Shown: in pieces, positions 18,568 to 29,530 of the stretch | Layout: every line of letters begins with the position of its first letter | Numbering within the stretch: the stretch's first letter is position 1 | From: Keguizhuia sedimenti | GTDB taxonomy: Bacteria; Pseudomonadota; Gammaproteobacteria; Burkholderiales; Burkholderiaceae_D | Assembly (NCBI GenBank): GCA_030715135.1 | Contig: JAUYVH010000002.1 | Location: 248,001 to 312,000, forward strand | DNA: 64,000 bases | Direction of reading: 5' to 3' | Translations under genes and position numbers: made by a program | Notes under the pieces: model-generated | The model's input: only the letters and a program-made list of their open reading frames with translations | What the model was told of the DNA's origin: nothing | Databases searched by the model: none

Positions 18568-20028
18568 TTATGCCGTGCCGCCTACCGTCATACCATCGAT
18601 ACGCAAGGTGGGCTGCCCTACGCCTACCGGCACGCTCTGCCCTTCCTTGCCGCAGACGCCTACGCCCGAATCCAGACGCATGTCATTGCCGATCATGGAT
18701 ACGCGGTTCAACACGTCCGGCCCATTACCGATCAATGTTGCGCCCTTTACCGGATAGGTAACCTTGCCGTCTTCGATCATGTAAGCTTCGCTTGCCGAAA
18801 ACACAAATTTGCCGTTCGTTATATCGACCTGTCCCCCACCAAAGTTCACGGCATACAGACCGTTTTTCACAGATGCAATAATCTCTGCCGGATCCTTGTC
18901 GCCGCCCAGCATATAGGTATTGGTCATGCGGGGCATGGGCAAATGGGCAAACGATTCGCGGCGCGCATTGCCGGTGACCGGGACATTCATGAGGCGCGCA
19001 TTCAAGGTATCCTGAATATAGCCTTTCAGGATGCCATCCTCGATCAAGGTCGTGCAATGCGTCGGATTACCCTCATCATCGATATTGAGCGAGCCCCGGC
19101 GGTTGGCAAGCGTTCCATCGTCCACGACCGTCACACCCTTGGCGGCTACACGTTCGCCGATGCGGCCAGAGAAAGTGCTCGAACCTTTCCTGTTGAAATC
19201 GCCTTCCAGGCCGTGGCCAATCGCTTCATGCAGCAGAACGCCAGGCCACCCCGGACCAAGCACTACCGTCATAGGCCCCGCAGGCGCCGGGCGCGCGTCC
19301 AGATTTACCAAAGCCGAAGCTACCGCTTCTCCGGCATAGGTTTCCAACAGTTCATCGGTAAAATAAGCATAATCGTAACGGCCGCCGCCGCCCGATGTTC
19401 CCATTTCCCGGCGACCATTCTGTTCCGCAATCACGGTGATTGACAGCCGTACCAAAGGACGGATATCCGCAGCAATCACGCCGTCACTGCGTACGACCAG
19501 CACCACGTCATACTCACCTGCAAGACCGGCCATGACCTGTACTACCCGTGGATCTTTGGCACGTGCTATGCGTTCAACTTTCTCCAGCAGCTTGACCTTT
19601 GCGGTTGCATCCAGAGAAGACAGGGGATCATGCGGCAGATAAAGCGCCCGTCCGCCGGAAACCTGGATTGCGGAAGCAACTTTGATCTTGCCGGCGCCCT
19701 GACGGGCGATCGTGCGGGTTGCGGCAGCGGCCTCGTCCAGCGCGCGCTCGGAAATTTCGTCGGAATAAGAAAACGCCGTCTTGTCGCCGGAGACTGCACG
19801 TACGCCGACTCCCTGGTCAATTGAAAAACTGCCGGTCTTGACGATGCCTTCTTCCAGGCTCCAGCCTTCGTTTTTTGTAAATTGGAAATATAGATCCGCA
19901 TAATCCACACGATGCGTAAACATATTGCCAATTGCTTTAAGCAATTTGTTTTCATCAAGACCGAATGGGGTCAGTAAAACGTCACGCGCAATGGCTAAGG
20001 ACTGGAGATTTGGCTCAAATAAGTGCAT
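18568..20028 (-). CDS. tldD: Metalloprotease subunit TldD
   Basis: 486 residues. TldD forms a heterodimer with TldE/PmbA, a zinc protease that degrades unfolded peptides and matures some modified peptides. The catalytic motif is [14 protein letters not shown] with His 267, Glu 268 and His 272; the third zinc ligand is the Cys in [17 protein letters not shown] (Cys 459). Start ATG 20028 begins [20 protein letters not shown]. The pmbA partner gene is not in the window. The nitrilase gene ends 243 bp upstream on the same strand, so tldD could be last in a yhdP-nitrilase-tldD unit, an order frequent in proteobacteria. Confidence 0.96.
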   Translation of the reverse strand: MHLFEPNLQSLAIARDVLLTPFGLDENKLLKAIGNMFTHRVDYADLYFQFTKNEGWSLEEGIVKTGSFSIDQGVGVRAVSGDKTAFSYSDEISERALDEAAAATRTIARQGAGKIKVASAIQVSGGRALYLPHDPLSSLDATAKVKLLEKVERIARAKDPRVVQVMAGLAGEYDVVLVVRSDGVIAADIRPLVRLSITVIAEQNGRREMGTSGGGGRYDYAYFTDELLETYAGEAVASALVNLDARPAPAGPMTVVLGPGWPGVLLHEAIGHGLEGDFNRKGSSTFSGRIGERVAAKGVTVVDDGTLANRRGSLNIDDEGNPTHCTTLIEDGILKGYIQDTLNARLMNVPVTGNARRESFAHLPMPRMTNTYMLGGDKDPAEIIASVKNGLYAVNFGGGQVDITNGKFVFSASEAYMIEDGKVTYPVKGATLIGNGPDVLNRVSMIGNDMRLDSGVGVCGKEGQSVPVGVGQPTLRIDGMTVGGTA

Positions 20029-20271
20029 GTCGGATCACGAGCATCGATGAAACTCGTATTAAAAATAGACGAAGTAAAGCAGATTGTAGTCCATTTTTTA
20101 AACTAGGGATCGAGCCGCAATTTGCAAGAATGCGTCCTCTGACGCCATGAAGTAATTGAATCGTTCATAGATCGATATCTTTAATAACACCAATATAGAT
20201 ATGATAGGCACGGGTACTACTGCGGTAGAAAAATAAAGACAGGCCGCCCTCTGCAGCAGCAAGCGGGGTAG

Positions 20272-21069
20272 TTAGAGCTTTCGGTGTTTCAGTGCAGGGA
20301 GGTTTTCCCTGACACTGGCGATCAGGCCATGGTCGATTTTACCCACTATGACGCCCTCGCCTTCTGGCAACACGGCCTTAATTTCACCCCAGGGATCAAT
20401 CAGCATGCTATGCCCCCATGTGCGTCGGCCATTGATGTGTCTGCCTCCCTGTGCAGCCGCCAGGACATAGCATTGGTTTTCAATTGCACGTGCACGCAAC
20501 AGAATCTCCCAATGCGCTTTCCCGGTGGTATAGGTAAAGGCTGCGGGCACGACCATCAGGGTACAGTCGCCCATGGCACGATACAGTTCCGGAAAGCGCA
20601 GGTCGTAGCAGACGGACAAACCGACTTTACCGAATGGCGCATCAAAAGTACCTACCGCTACACCCGGTACGATAGTACGCGATTCATCATAGGACTCCTC
20701 GCCTTTCCTGAAACCGAACAAATGGATTTTGTCGTAACGGCTGATGCGTTCGCCGCTCGGAGAATAAATCAGCACGGTATTCAGGACCTTGCCTTCGTCC
20801 GGTGAAGCCAAAGGCAATGTGCCGCCAATCAGCCAAATCCCATGCTGGCGCGCCAGATCCGCCATACATTCCTGAATCGGTCCCGAGTCGAGCCGCTCTG
20901 CACAAGATATCTTATCGGTATCCCGCATGCCCATGACTGGCCAGTATTCAGGCAGCAAGACCAGCTGCGCCCGCTGGTTTGCAGCCTCAGCCACCAGGCG
21001 GCGCACGGTCGCAAAATTCTCCTGAGGCACAGGCGTGGAAACGAATTGCAGCGCTGCGATCCTGGTCAT
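20272..21069 (-). CDS. Carbon-nitrogen hydrolase (nitrilase superfamily, Nit1/omega-amidase-like)
   Basis: 265 residues. The Glu-Lys-Cys triad is complete: Glu 41 (LVLLPEYWPVM), Lys 114 (RYDKIHLFGF) and Cys 154 (GLSVCYDLRFPELYR). Overall it resembles the Nit1 branch, whose known members hydrolyse deaminated glutathione or omega-amides; which substrate applies here cannot be told. ATG 21069 overlaps the yhdP stop by one base (TAATG), so translation is coupled to yhdP. Confidence 0.9.
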   Translation of the reverse strand: MTRIAALQFVSTPVPQENFATVRRLVAEAANQRAQLVLLPEYWPVMGMRDTDKISCAERLDSGPIQECMADLARQHGIWLIGGTLPLASPDEGKVLNTVLIYSPSGERISRYDKIHLFGFRKGEESYDESRTIVPGVAVGTFDAPFGKVGLSVCYDLRFPELYRAMGDCTLMVVPAAFTYTTGKAHWEILLRARAIENQCYVLAAAQGGRHINGRRTWGHSMLIDPWGEIKAVLPEGEGVIVGKIDHGLIASVRENLPALKHRKL

Positions 21070-24000
21070 TACCCATTTTCTCCAAATGAGCCGTTCTGTT
21101 GTGAGGACAGCGCAGGCGAAACCGAGTTCAGTCGCCCGACATTGCGCGGAAGCTTGGTGATTGCCGGATCTTTCCAGGAACCGGAAATCTGGTATTCCAT
21201 AGTGAAGGCGCGCATCAATGGATCGCGCAGGAACAATTGCGCCAGGAATGAGCCAAGACCGATGACCGGATTGACCACCAATCCATATACGACAGATGCG
21301 GCTCCGGCATTAATTTCAGGGATTACGACCACATGCAGATTCTGCACTTCCTTTGAGATATCGATGTCGCCGTCCATCAACACTACTGCATTCAAGCTGC
21401 GCATCTTAAAATTGTCCGTATTCAATACACCCTGCGAAATCCTGGCCGTTCCCACTATGCCGTCAAATGCAAAGCCTTCTGAAAAAACATCGCGAAAATC
21501 CAGCGTCAGTCTGCGCGGCAAGGATTGCAGACTCAATACGCCCAGTAGCTTGGCTGCACCCGGATCCACTTTCAAGAATTGTCCGGCAGTCATATCCAGA
21601 TGAAGCTGACCGCTTAAACTGGGTATATCGATTGCAAAGGGCATGCCTTTCCAGCTGATATCACCATCCATCTTCCCTTTTCCTCCACGCAGCACGTTGG
21701 CGAAGCCAAAGCGATTGAGAAGTTTTCCTGCATCCGTAATATCCAGAGCATATGTCAGGTTGGTCGTGTCATTCGTTCCGGAAATCCATTTGCCGGCGGC
21801 TTTGAAAGATGCATCCGGATTAACCAGAGAAAGCTTGTTGATTTGCCATTCTCTGCCGCTCGGGCCTGCAGCGTTGCGAGCAGTGAGTTCAAGCTGTCCG
21901 AGCTTTTTGCCGAACAGTTGAAAGTTTTCCGCAACAATATCCAAGGCCGGAATCTGCGGCGCCGTCGTGGACTTTCCTTCCAGCAGTTCACTGACGTCTG
22001 ATGCTGCGGATTGCGGGATGATGAGCGACGCCAGACGCGCTCTTACCCTGCCCAGTCCTCTTCCTGAACGTGATTCATCCCAGGACACATAGCCGGACGC
22101 CTGCTCGGAATCGATATTGGCCTGCCAGCTTCCATTTTGATGCGAAGCACCGACAATGACGTTGTCGAGCTTCTTGCCCATCACATACAGCTCCGTTGCG
22201 CGTGCGGCAAATGCTTCCGGATCGATGTACTGGGTAATTCCCAGATTCGCCGAAGCGGGTTCAGGTGTTTTCTGCACCTCTTCGCCAGCGCCGGTAATAT
22301 CTGCCACTGCGGCACGCCATGCATCGATATTGAGTGACTGAAGACTGACGTTGGCAACAAGTCCGGTATCAGGTTGCGGAGCGGGCACGTTGACGCCGAT
22401 ACCGCCTCGCAGCACTTTCCAGGACGCTTCCTTGCCGATCAGTTTTTCACGTTCATAATTGGCTGCTATCGTGTTTCCAAGCGAAAGGCGAATCTGGTCT
22501 TTCAATTTCAGCGCATCATCGGACGGCAACCCGGCAAGCTCGAATTTGAGCGGCAAGCTTTCATTAGCGGCCTTGCGCAGCGGCGAGGGAAAATTCAAGG
22601 CAATACCCTGCAAGCCGGATTCCACAATGATTTCCGGGCGTTGCTTTTTCACGTTAATGGTAGCGTTGTAACGCGTGCCGCCGACGACTTGCTGCAACAA
22701 GCGATGCATGACCGGGGTTGGGTAAGCTTTGCGCAAGCCGTCGGAAGACATGCTTCCCTCAACTCTCACCGAAGTCGTGCCGTCACGCTGGGTTCCTCCG
22801 GTCACGGCGGCAGGCCCACCAAGGAAGTTCGCCTTGATACCGTTCAAAGCAAAGCCTTTCTCGTGAAATGCGAGTTCTCCATTGGCACCGGTAATCAGCG
22901 GAAGCATCGTTTGCAGAACAATGCCGTTGCCCATGAACTGCACGGAACCCTGCACCTTGGCTTCCTTCATCTGATGCAATGGCAATTGCAATTTCAGCGC
23001 AAGTTTTGCATCGCCTGAAGTTTTTGTTTCTTCGGTGAAATCGTTAATCCAGCCGGTGACCGGACTATTGTTGACATAGCCGATAAAATCCTGAAGCGCT
23101 CCACTGGCCTTTCCGTCAATTTCCAGAACGTTTGCAGGCGATAGAAGATCGGGAATCAGCGCATTGACATCCGCGATCTGCACATTAAATGTCTTCGCAG
23201 TCTCTGCATGGATATGCAGGCGCGCGCGTTCAACTGAAAAACTGCCATTGATTTCTTCGAGCAGTGGCCAGAATGGTGCTTTTCCGTCTTTACCGAAATG
23301 GCCCGGAGCATAGTTCAAGATCCCCTTTTCAATTTTTCCCGCAATTGCAAATTGCCCTTTCAGTTTGTCAGGGAGATTCTGTTTATGAAATGGAATATCT
23401 GCCACGTCGCCCTTGATGGTGACCGCAACATCCTTTGCCTGCCCACCCTGCAGCGCACCGTTTAACCAGTGCCGCAGATCCTCAGGCGTTCCCATGGGCA
23501 GATAGCGGCCGATCCGGTTCAAATCCAGGGTGGCAATCCTGGCTGACAAATCCACTGTCCCAAGCGGTTTGCCTTGCTGCGCAACCAGAGGCATCCAGTG
23601 CTTCCCTTTCAGGGAACCGGAGGCGCCTTCCTGCACAAAATTCATGCTGTCGATCTGCAACAAGACTCCGGCCTTGTCCTTGAGATCCCACTTTGCCTGC
23701 ATGTCCAGCTTATCGAAAGGCATGACGGGATCATTGAAATACCCGGGCAGGTTAAGGCTTACATTGCTCGATGCCAGGCTAAATGCACCGCCCTGATCGT
23801 TTGCATCGATGGTGCCGGTGAGATTTTCGAAACCCGGAATGCCAGGCACGGCCGCCTGTGCCGGAGTATTGCCCTGTTTTGGCCGTGCAGGCCGAGGCGC
23901 TTGCGCGTTCAGGCTCAAACCCGCAAACTGGCCTTTCACTTTATAAGCTGATATGTCCGGGTAAGATCCTTGCCACTCCGCCGAAAAATCCCTCAGATAG

Positions 24001-25226
24001 CCGCGCGGCGCAAAATCGGCCAGCATCTGCAACTGTGTCGCCGTCAAGGGCAGATGTCCAATGAAGTTGGCTACCGTGTGCAAATCCAATGTCTTCGCAT
24101 CCAGAGTATTTTTTTCCGGCGTCTTGCCGGAGGGCGGAACAGAGACATATTTAATGGTTGTTTCGGGAAATTTGAGACCTTCAGTGGTTTCGAACGAAAA
24201 ATTTGTCAATGAAACCGCGTGCCCGCGCGTCCCGAAAGACAGCAAGCTTGATTTGCCTTGCCCTTCACTGGCGGACACACGTCCCTTGACTTGCGCAAGA
24301 TTCAATACCTGAAGGTCTTTGCGCAATCGCGCCGATACGTTCGCTAAAGTAAGGTCGGCGGTAAAGTCAACGATGCGCGCGTGATCGAAATTCAGCCAGG
24401 CGCGGACCGAGCCGGCACCTTGCTGTACTTCGAATGGATAATCAAAATACGTCTTCCACACCGCGAGGTCGGTATTGCGCCAGTCTGCATATAGGGTCCC
24501 CTTCCACACTTTGAAGTCGGATATCTTGTTTGCAAATGCAGGATGAACAAAATCGGCGCGTATATCAACGGGCGCAGCCAGTTGCTCGGGCGGCGTTGCT
24601 TTCAGTGCAAACCGGTGATGGCGCCATTGGTTATGCAGTACGAAGTCCACCTTGTTCAATACCAGTTCAGGAACTCCGCGCATGGCGTCGTTCCAGCGTA
24701 TCCATCCGTCGCGTATTACGATTTCGCGCTGGGACAATACCCAGTCCAGCCCTTTTCCTTCATCGTCGCGCTGACGCTCAACGAGAATTCCGGCGACATA
24801 AATGTTCCCCTCCTTGTCGCGCTCGATATCCATGTCGGGACGACTGATCTCCAATGTCTCCAGACGCAGGTCTGCCGCGGTGAGAGACCACCATGAAACA
24901 GTTGCGGCGACCTTGGGCAGGCTTAATGCCTGTTCGCCCTGCTTGTTATGAATAAGCACATTGGTCAGGGTGAGATGCGGATTTAGGCCGCGCCAGGAAG
25001 CATGGATCGTGGCAATCGAAACTTTCCGCCCAACGGCCTTGGTCGCCATTTGTTCAACTTGCGGTTTGTATACGTCGATATTGGGAAGAACGAGATAGCG
25101 AAGCGCCAGAAACAATGCGCAAAAAACAAAATAAACGATCAGCGCACTGGTCAGCAGCAGTTTAAGTGCACGACGGGTACCAGCATTGATGCCATGCCGC
25201 TTTTCCCAAAGGGCATGCCAACTCAT
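21069..25226 (-). CDS. yhdP: YhdP-family AsmA-like envelope protein (TIGR02099)
   Basis: 1385 residues. YhdP is a very large inner-membrane-anchored periplasmic protein of the AsmA group, implicated in phospholipid transport to the outer membrane. One N-terminal membrane helix is seen (LLLTSALIVYFVFCALFLAL), followed by a long beta-rich region. The family C-terminus is present: QFLKVDPGAAKLLGVLSLQS and AGAASVVYGLVVNPVIGLGS. ATG 25226 is chosen; a TTG at 25277 would add 17 polar residues and has no ribosome site. The gene is followed by the nitrilase gene with overlap, as in many proteobacteria, and is divergent from glnE. Confidence 0.93.
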   Translation of the reverse strand: MSWHALWEKRHGINAGTRRALKLLLTSALIVYFVFCALFLALRYLVLPNIDVYKPQVEQMATKAVGRKVSIATIHASWRGLNPHLTLTNVLIHNKQGEQALSLPKVAATVSWWSLTAADLRLETLEISRPDMDIERDKEGNIYVAGILVERQRDDEGKGLDWVLSQREIVIRDGWIRWNDAMRGVPELVLNKVDFVLHNQWRHHRFALKATPPEQLAAPVDIRADFVHPAFANKISDFKVWKGTLYADWRNTDLAVWKTYFDYPFEVQQGAGSVRAWLNFDHARIVDFTADLTLANVSARLRKDLQVLNLAQVKGRVSASEGQGKSSLLSFGTRGHAVSLTNFSFETTEGLKFPETTIKYVSVPPSGKTPEKNTLDAKTLDLHTVANFIGHLPLTATQLQMLADFAPRGYLRDFSAEWQGSYPDISAYKVKGQFAGLSLNAQAPRPARPKQGNTPAQAAVPGIPGFENLTGTIDANDQGGAFSLASSNVSLNLPGYFNDPVMPFDKLDMQAKWDLKDKAGVLLQIDSMNFVQEGASGSLKGKHWMPLVAQQGKPLGTVDLSARIATLDLNRIGRYLPMGTPEDLRHWLNGALQGGQAKDVAVTIKGDVADIPFHKQNLPDKLKGQFAIAGKIEKGILNYAPGHFGKDGKAPFWPLLEEINGSFSVERARLHIHAETAKTFNVQIADVNALIPDLLSPANVLEIDGKASGALQDFIGYVNNSPVTGWINDFTEETKTSGDAKLALKLQLPLHQMKEAKVQGSVQFMGNGIVLQTMLPLITGANGELAFHEKGFALNGIKANFLGGPAAVTGGTQRDGTTSVRVEGSMSSDGLRKAYPTPVMHRLLQQVVGGTRYNATINVKKQRPEIIVESGLQGIALNFPSPLRKAANESLPLKFELAGLPSDDALKLKDQIRLSLGNTIAANYEREKLIGKEASWKVLRGGIGVNVPAPQPDTGLVANVSLQSLNIDAWRAAVADITGAGEEVQKTPEPASANLGITQYIDPEAFAARATELYVMGKKLDNVIVGASHQNGSWQANIDSEQASGYVSWDESRSGRGLGRVRARLASLIIPQSAASDVSELLEGKSTTAPQIPALDIVAENFQLFGKKLGQLELTARNAAGPSGREWQINKLSLVNPDASFKAAGKWISGTNDTTNLTYALDITDAGKLLNRFGFANVLRGGKGKMDGDISWKGMPFAIDIPSLSGQLHLDMTAGQFLKVDPGAAKLLGVLSLQSLPRRLTLDFRDVFSEGFAFDGIVGTARISQGVLNTDNFKMRSLNAVVLMDGDIDISKEVQNLHVVVIPEINAGAASVVYGLVVNPVIGLGSFLAQLFLRDPLMRAFTMEYQISGSWKDPAITKLPRNVGRLNSVSPALSSQQNGSFGENG

Positions 25227-25566
25227 TGTGTAGCGGCCGTCTTGCCGGCTGTTGGGAGGCTGGTCAGTGAACTTCAATTTATGGAATCAAACATATAACA
25301 TCAATTTGCATGGCAGCCGGCATGTCTGTACTGACAAGCGGTCCGCTTCTGGCCACATGGCACCGGCGTCTCAAGCGTCGAACTATATTTTTTATTCTTT
25401 ACTAAAACGCGTAAACGGCAAATACGCTCCCTAACTGCCAAGATGATACAAGAAACCCAAAGCCGGCAGTAGAAACAGCATGCACAAGCTTACCCCCTAC
25501 CGTAACTGCGGCCAATTAAGCGTCTCATTGCAGAAACGCGCTTTTGCATAGCAATATGGCAAACAG
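25227..25566. other. Divergent intergenic region yhdP / glnE
   Basis: 340 bp, AT-richer than the flanking genes, holding the promoters of both divergent genes. I see no RNA gene or repeat and cannot fix a convincing -35/-10 pair. Confidence 0.5.
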
Positions 25567-28353
25567 ATGCGTCGCGTACCCATTCAAGCTACTATTAATA
25601 AAACAATCGTTCAACTTATGCATATGAGCTCAGAACAGTTTCCTTTGACCACTATCGGCGCCTCACGGTTCTGTACACGCTGGATAAATGTGGACGACAC
25701 TCGCGCCAGCAAGCTCGCCGAGCTTATGAAAATAGCACTGAATCCTTCCATTTTTGAGCAGCTTTTACAAAGTGAAACAGAATCCGGCATGCCGCTTTCT
25801 CGTGCCATGCGACGTGTGCGTAATCTCGTTGTCGCAAGCTTGATTGCCAGGGATTTAAGCGGGCAGGCTGATCTGAATGAAGTCGTGACAAGCATGTCGG
25901 AGTTTGCTGATTTTGCAATCCGCACCCATCTGTCGGCTCTGATGGCCGAGATGACCACGCAGCATGGCACGCCGGTTGGCGAAGAATCAGGAAGGCCGCA
26001 AGAACTCATCGTGATCGGCATGGGCAAGCTGGGGGGATATGAACTGAACGTGTCTTCCGATATCGACCTGATCTTCGTATTCCCGGAGGATGGTGAAACA
26101 CAGCTCGCGTCGAACGAACAACGCCAGTTGTCCAATCAGGAATTTTTCACGCGACTCGGGAAAAAACTGATCGGAGCTCTCTCCGAGATCACCGAAGATG
26201 GGTTTACCTTCAGGGTAGACATGGCGCTTCGTCCCAATGGAAATTCCGGTCCCCTGGCAGCAAGCCTTGCCATGGTCGAAGAATACTTCATCGTTCAAGG
26301 GCGTGAATGGGAACGCTATGCCTGGGTCAAGGCACGCGCCGTCACCGGCGACGCGCAGGATATCACCGCGCTCGACAATCTTGTCCGTCCTTTCGTCTAT
26401 CGGCGCTATCTGGATTACGGTGCGATCGACGCGATTCGCAACATGCATGCGCAGATCCGTGCCGAGGTGGTGCGGCAGGAAGCGCGCCACCCCGACCGCA
26501 GCAACAACGTAAAACTGGGGCGCGGCGGGATACGCGAAATTGAATTCTTAGCACAGGTATTTCAGTTGATCCGCGGTGGCCGCGATGCGAGCCTGAGGGA
26601 CCGTTCCACGCGCCGGACCTTGCGCCTTCTGGCGGAGAAAGGGCTGCTTCAGCCGGAAATTGTCGACAGTATGCTGGACTCCTATGTTTTCCTGCGCAAT
26701 GTGGAGCACAGGCTGCAGTATCTCGACGATGCGCAGACCCATAGTTTTCCCGCCAATCCTGATGATCAGCTCGCGGTTGCCCGCATGATGGGCTTTTCCG
26801 AGGTCCAACCGCTATTGAACACGCTGGATGAACACCGTGCCCGCGTTGCGGCGCAATTCGATGCGATTTTCAACGACAAGCGAAGCGAGCAGGCTGGAGC
26901 GGACGAGCAGGCTGATCCTCGCCTGCAGGCAGTCCTCTCAGCGAGCGACGGCGAAGAAGCGATTCAGGCCCATCTGAACAATCTTGGATACGACGACCCG
27001 CAGGCAGCGATGCAGCGCCTGCTTTCGACATGGCGTTCATCACGATTGCAATCCCTGCCGGAAGCCAGCCGGCAAAAGCTGGTTTCGCTGGTCAATCATG
27101 CATTGCCGATGATTGTCACGCAGACACCTGCGCACACGGTAACCTTGGGACGACTGCTCGGTTTTTTTGAAGCGATTGCACGACGCGCCTCGTATCTGGC
27201 ATTGCTGACAGAATATCCTTATACCCTGGAGCGCGTCATCCGCATGATGGGGGCCAGCGAATGGGCGGCAACCTATCTTACCCGGCATCCCCTCTTGCTC
27301 GATGAGCTGCTGGACGACCGGACGCTCAAATCCAGTCCTGACTGGCAATCCTTTGCGCAGGAATGCAAACGACAGCTGGATGCGGCGTCAGGAGACACAG
27401 AAAGGCAAATGGATGTCCTGCGAGAATCACATCATGCCCAATTGTTCAGGTTGCTGGCACAGGATCTGGAAGGCAGTCTTAGTGTTGAACGCCTCGCCGA
27501 TCATTTGTCTGCCTTGGCCGATATCCTGGTGGAAGCTACACTCGGCGCAGTCTGGCACACAATTCATAAGCGTCATCGCGAAACGCCCCGATTTTCCGTG
27601 ATTGCCTATGGCAAGCTCGGCGGAAAAGAACTGGGCTATGCGTCCGACCTGGATATTGTGTTCCTGTATGACGATGACGATCCGGAAGCGCCTGCGCTCT
27701 ACGCACGGCTTGCGCAACGCTTCATTACCTGGATGACCAGTCATACCGCCGCAGGAATTCTGTTTGACATCGACATCGCTTTACGCCCCGATGGAGCGAG
27801 CGGCTTGCTGGTGTCGTCGTTCTCTTCATTTGCCAAGTATCAGCTGGAGTCAGCTTGGCTGTGGGAGCATCAGGCTCTGACGCGCGCCCGTTTTTGCGCC
27901 GGCGACCCTTCCATAGGAGAGCGGTTTGAAAAATTGCGGGTTGATGTATTGCGCCAACCAAGAGACGAAGGAGAGCTCAAGCAAGGCATCCTTTCCATGC
28001 GCCAGAAAATGCATGATGCACATCCCAATCGCTCCACTCTGTTCGACCTGAAGCATGATGCCGGAGGCATGATCGACATCGAATTCATGGTTCAGTATCT
28101 GGTCCTGCGTTATGCGCCGCAATATCCGGAGTTGACGGCTGATATCGGCAATATCGCACTGTTGAATCTTTGCGGAAGACTTGGCCTGATCGATAATGGT
28201 CTGGCTTCAAAGGTGGCGGACGCCTACAGGACCTTCCGGAAACTGCAGCATCAGATCAGGCTGCAAGGGCATGAGCGTGCACGCGTGGAAACAGAATCGG
28301 TGGCCGACGAGATTTCGGCAGTCAAGGCACTTTGGACTGGTCTGTTCGCCTAG
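25567..28353 (+). CDS. glnE: Bifunctional glutamine synthetase adenylyltransferase/adenylyl-removing enzyme
   Basis: 928 residues. GlnE adenylylates and deadenylylates glutamine synthetase in response to PII protein and glutamine. Two nucleotidyltransferase domains are seen: the deadenylylating one with GMGKLGGYELNVSSDIDLIF (about residue 150) and the adenylylating one with YGKLGGKELGYASDLDIVFL (about residue 680). Each carries the DxD metal site. RDLEFLAQ-type elements follow both (GGIREIEFLAQVFQL; GGMIDIEFMVQYLVL). The start is uncertain: ATG 25618 or 25624 would remove 17 or 19 residues, and none of the three has a clear ribosome site. It is convergent with gapA. Confidence 0.95.
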   Translation: MRRVPIQATINKTIVQLMHMSSEQFPLTTIGASRFCTRWINVDDTRASKLAELMKIALNPSIFEQLLQSETESGMPLSRAMRRVRNLVVASLIARDLSGQADLNEVVTSMSEFADFAIRTHLSALMAEMTTQHGTPVGEESGRPQELIVIGMGKLGGYELNVSSDIDLIFVFPEDGETQLASNEQRQLSNQEFFTRLGKKLIGALSEITEDGFTFRVDMALRPNGNSGPLAASLAMVEEYFIVQGREWERYAWVKARAVTGDAQDITALDNLVRPFVYRRYLDYGAIDAIRNMHAQIRAEVVRQEARHPDRSNNVKLGRGGIREIEFLAQVFQLIRGGRDASLRDRSTRRTLRLLAEKGLLQPEIVDSMLDSYVFLRNVEHRLQYLDDAQTHSFPANPDDQLAVARMMGFSEVQPLLNTLDEHRARVAAQFDAIFNDKRSEQAGADEQADPRLQAVLSASDGEEAIQAHLNNLGYDDPQAAMQRLLSTWRSSRLQSLPEASRQKLVSLVNHALPMIVTQTPAHTVTLGRLLGFFEAIARRASYLALLTEYPYTLERVIRMMGASEWAATYLTRHPLLLDELLDDRTLKSSPDWQSFAQECKRQLDAASGDTERQMDVLRESHHAQLFRLLAQDLEGSLSVERLADHLSALADILVEATLGAVWHTIHKRHRETPRFSVIAYGKLGGKELGYASDLDIVFLYDDDDPEAPALYARLAQRFITWMTSHTAAGILFDIDIALRPDGASGLLVSSFSSFAKYQLESAWLWEHQALTRARFCAGDPSIGERFEKLRVDVLRQPRDEGELKQGILSMRQKMHDAHPNRSTLFDLKHDAGGMIDIEFMVQYLVLRYAPQYPELTADIGNIALLNLCGRLGLIDNGLASKVADAYRTFRKLQHQIRLQGHERARVETESVADEISAVKALWTGLFA

Positions 28354-28442
28354 CGGACAAGCATGTCCACTGTCAAACATATCGCTTAACGCGAATCACA
28401 CTGTCGGAACAAGGCTGGATAAAACCGGAAGAGAATGATAGA

Positions 28443-28467
28443 AACCCGTTCATACGCTGAACGGGTT
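28443..28467 (-). terminator. Terminator of gapA
   Basis: AACCCGTTCA (28443-28452) and TGAACGGGTT (28458-28467) form a perfect 10-bp stem with a 5-nt loop. On the minus strand it is followed by a T-rich stretch (TCTATCATTCTCTT). It lies 19 bp beyond the gapA stop. On the plus strand no T-run follows, so it serves glnE poorly. Confidence 0.65.
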
Positions 28468-28485
28468 CCGCAGGAAGATGTTTGC

Positions 28486-29496
28486 TTATTTTGCAGACAT
28501 CAATGCCACAGTGGTATCCAGCATACGGTTGGAGAATCCCCACTCGTTGTCGTACCACGAAGAGACCTTCACCAGGCGTCCGGAGACCTTGGTCAGCGTT
28601 GCATCGAAATTGCTCGATGCAGGATTGTGATTGTAGTCAACTGACACCAGCGGCTCGGTGTTGTAGGTCAGGATGCCTTTCAATGCGCCTTCGGAAGCTT
28701 CTTTCATGATCGCGTTGATCTCGTCCACCGTCGTGTCGCGCGCCGCGACGAACGACAGATCCACGATCGAAACATTAATCGTCGGGACACGGATTGCATA
28801 GCCATCGAGCTTGCCGTTCAGTTCCGGCAGCACGAGGCCGACAGCCGCTGCAGCGCCGGTCTTGGTCGGAATCATGGATTGCGTGGCCGAGCGCGCACGG
28901 CGCAGATCTTCGTGCATGACGTCGGTCAGCACCTGGTCATTGGTGAACGCATGAACCGTCGTCATCAGGCCGTTGACCAAACCGATTTTGTCCTGCAGTG
29001 GCTTGACCAGAGGTGCCAGGCAGTTGGTGGTGCACGATGCATTGGAAATGACGGTATCAGTGGCTTTCAACACATTATGGTTGACGCCATATACCACGGT
29101 CGCATCGACATCCTTGCCGCCCGGAGCGGAAATGATGACTTTCTTTGCGCCGCCTTTCAGATGAGCAGACGCTTTTTCCTTGGTCGTGAAAAAGCCTGTG
29201 CACTCCAGCACCACGTCCACGCCCAGCTCGCCCCACGGAATTTCCGCCGGATTGCGCTGTGCAAAGACGCGAATCTTGTCGCCGTTGACGATCATGTAAT
29301 CTCCTTCGACGGCAACGGTGCCCGGAAACTTGCCGTGCGCAGTGTCGTAACGAGTGAGATGTGCGTTAGCCTTGACATCGCCCAAGTCGTTAATCGCAAC
29401 GATCTGGATGTCGTTCTTTTTGCCACCTTCATAATGGGCACGCAGGACATTGCGTCCGATGCGTCCGTAGCCGTTGATTGCAACCTTGATGGTCAT
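28486..29496 (-). CDS. gapA: Glyceraldehyde-3-phosphate dehydrogenase, type I
   Basis: 336 residues. NAD-dependent oxidation and phosphorylation of glyceraldehyde-3-phosphate in glycolysis. Rossmann motif [14 protein letters not shown] at the N-terminus; catalytic Cys 155 in [14 protein letters not shown]-terminal [22 protein letters not shown] precedes ATG 29496. It lies 34 bp downstream of tkt on the same strand, so tkt-gapA is likely one operon of central carbon metabolism, an order common in betaproteobacteria. Confidence 0.98.
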   Translation of the reverse strand: MTIKVAINGYGRIGRNVLRAHYEGGKKNDIQIVAINDLGDVKANAHLTRYDTAHGKFPGTVAVEGDYMIVNGDKIRVFAQRNPAEIPWGELGVDVVLECTGFFTTKEKASAHLKGGAKKVIISAPGGKDVDATVVYGVNHNVLKATDTVISNASCTTNCLAPLVKPLQDKIGLVNGLMTTVHAFTNDQVLTDVMHEDLRRARSATQSMIPTKTGAAAAVGLVLPELNGKLDGYAIRVPTINVSIVDLSFVAARDTTVDEINAIMKEASEGALKGILTYNTEPLVSVDYNHNPASSNFDATLTKVSGRLVKVSSWYDNEWGFSNRMLDTTVALMSAK

Positions 29497-29530
29497 GGTG
29501 ATCTCCTAAACAAAATGGGCTGATTTTTTC